A stretch of 6,000 nucleotides of DNA from positions 281 through 6,280 of the forward strand of contig PLXT01000112.1 of NCBI GenBank assembly GCA_003151535.1. Reading direction: 5' to 3'. The notes under the pieces were generated by a model. That model had not been told where the DNA came from. It saw only the letters and a list, made by a program, of their open reading frames with translations, and ran no database searches. Numbering within the stretch: the stretch's first letter is position 1; every line of letters begins with the position of its first letter. Positions 5,188 through 6,000 of this stretch are shown in pieces. Source of the DNA: Methanobacterium sp. (GTDB taxonomy: Archaea; Methanobacteriota; Methanobacteria; Methanobacteriales; Methanobacteriaceae). Made by a program: the position numbers and the translations under genes.

Positions 5188-6000
5188 ATGAAGTCGTTTG
5201 ATGATTTTTTCATGAAGAAAGAGTATGCTCGTGTAGAACTGCTTGGTGATAAGTTGGGTGAGATTGATCCTCTTATTAATTGGGAAGTATTTAGGTCAAT
5301 AATTAGAGATATGTATGATAATCATGCAGAACTTGGTGGCAGGCCGAATAATGATGAGATAGTCATGATGAAGATGTTAGTTTTTACAATCGTGGTATGG
5401 TTTATCAGATCCTGAGCTTGAAAGACAAGCTACGGATCGTATTTCATTTAGGAAGTTTTTAGGTTTTCCTGAAAGGATTCCAGACCGTTGTACGGTCTGG
5501 GCTTTCAGAGAGCGTTTAATCGATATGGGCAAAGATGAAAGAATATGGGAAGAATTGCAACGACAAATTGATACTAAAGGATTAAAGGTTAAAAAAGGAG
5601 TTATACTGGATGCAACATTCATAACTTCAGATCCCGGTCATAAAAAAGTAGATGAACCTCGAGGACCTAGTGCAAAAACTAGGCGAAACAAAGACGGCGA
5701 ATGGACTAAAAAGAATGGAAAATCCTATTATGGCTACAAACTACACAGCAAAATGGACATAGACCATCAATTAATAAGAGAAATCGAAACAACACCAGCA
5801 TCAGTTCATGATAGTCAAATTGACCTAACAAAACCCAGGGAAGTTTCATACCGGGACCGAGCATATTTCGGAGCACCATGCAAAGGCTACAATACAACCA
5901 TGAAACGCGCAACACGAGGCCATCCACTAAATATCCGAGAAAAAAGGCGAAATCAACGCATAACACGCAAAAGATCACCAGGAGAACGACCATACGCCGT
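5188..6000 (+). pseudogene. IS5-family DDE transposase, frameshifted and cut by the window end
   Basis: From ATG 5188 the first 65 codons read MKSFDDFFMKKEYARVELLG through LGGRPNNDEIVMMKMLV. That frame then ends at TGA 5413-5415. Skipping one T in the five-T run at 5381-5385 restores LQSWYGLSDPELERQATDRI and stays open to the window end, giving about 270 residues. The restored protein has the IS5 N-terminal signature (WYGLSDPELE, then FRKFLGF, then PDRCTVWAFRERL) and the DDE catalytic residues: Asp in VILDATF (codon 5609-5611), Asp in YRDRAYFG (codon 5855-5857) and a likely Glu in SPGERPYA (codon 5984-5986). It would cut and join the ends of its own element. The needed shift is +1 at a short T-run, which does not match the usual -1 slippery sites of insertion sequences, so a mutation or read error is more likely than programmed frameshifting. 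Confidence 0.87.
5469..5508 (+). other. Strong hairpin inside the transposase coding sequence
   Basis: CCAGACCGT (5480-5488) and ACGGTCTGG (5492-5500) are perfect nine-base arms with a three-base loop. Outside them, CTGAAAG (5469-5475) and CTTTCAG (5502-5508) add seven more pairs across a four-against-one internal loop. It encodes the conserved PDRCTVWAF segment. Its G+C-rich stem stands out from the surrounding AT-rich DNA. Confidence 0.6.

Larger units (their letters stand above)
5055..6000 (+). mobile_element. IS5-family insertion sequence, left part
   Basis: The transposase starting at 5188 marks an IS5-family element that runs past the right edge. The left end must lie between the lipoprotein stop and the transposase start, but the terminal repeats and target duplication cannot be identified without the right end. 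The left coordinate given is the outer limit. Confidence 0.55.

Noticed and set aside
5380..5390. Programmed frameshifting in the transposase
   Set aside because: The frames need a +1 shift at a five-T run, whereas known insertion-sequence sites are mostly -1 slippery heptamers or longer A/T runs. The hairpin at 5469 is too far away to be a stimulator.
5377..5622. Minus-strand open frame
   Set aside because: It is antisense to the transposase segment with the conserved WYGLSDPELE and PDRCTVWAF motifs.
5706..5993. Minus-strand 95-codon open frame rich in Leu, Cys and Phe that could be mistaken for a membrane protein
   Set aside because: It is antisense to the catalytic core of the transposase and is explained by the A/C-rich composition of that half.

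Overview
The window looks like a piece of a methanogenic archaeon, most likely of the Methanobacteriales (Methanobacterium-like). The evidence is the low G+C content, Shine-Dalgarno sites of the GGAGGTGA type, archaeal TATA-like boxes, T-run terminators, and gene families typical of that group: a PAS sensor, Roadblock/LC7, KaiC/RAD55-like ATPases and a PsbP-like lipoprotein. No search was possible, so the organism is an inference.

Layout: (1) 1-475, minus strand: N-terminal part of a PAS-domain sensor protein running off the left edge. (2) 476-774: divergent AT-rich intergenic region with two short inverted repeats. (3) 775-3813, plus strand: a compact cassette of four genes. They are a Roadblock/LC7 protein (broken by a one-base frameshift), a 396-residue fusion of a degenerate KaiC-like domain to a Ras-like GTPase of the MglA/CvnD (COG2229) type, and two tandem paralogous KaiC/RAD55-like ATPases. 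The first three genes overlap by 3-4 bases and the fourth follows after 54 bases. (4) 3814-4558: a 745-base stretch without a recognisable gene, holding T-runs, two inverted repeats and TATA-like boxes. (5) 4559-5054: a decayed lipoprotein gene (PsbP-related) with one frameshift and one in-frame stop, followed by a hairpin and T-runs. (6) about 5055-6000: the left part of an IS5-family insertion sequence whose transposase reading frame is also broken by one base. It runs off the right edge.

How the genes may work together: Roadblock proteins are known partners and activators of MglA-type small GTPases, and Roadblock plus a COG2229 GTPase next to a sensor recalls MglAB and the actinobacterial conservons (CvnA-D). 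Here the GTPase is fused to a RecA-fold domain that has lost its P-loop lysine, acidic pair and Walker B aspartate. It is followed by two KaiC-like proteins with intact P-loops but no catalytic glutamate pair. I infer a GTPase-controlled signalling assembly in which KaiC-like ATPases act as nucleotide-binding effectors or scaffolds, possibly connected to the divergent PAS sensor. This is a hypothesis.

Three separate genes carry single-base indels, each in or beside a short homopolymer. Assembly or read error must therefore be considered before any of them is called a true pseudogene. The lipoprotein gene also has a nonsense codon that an indel cannot explain.
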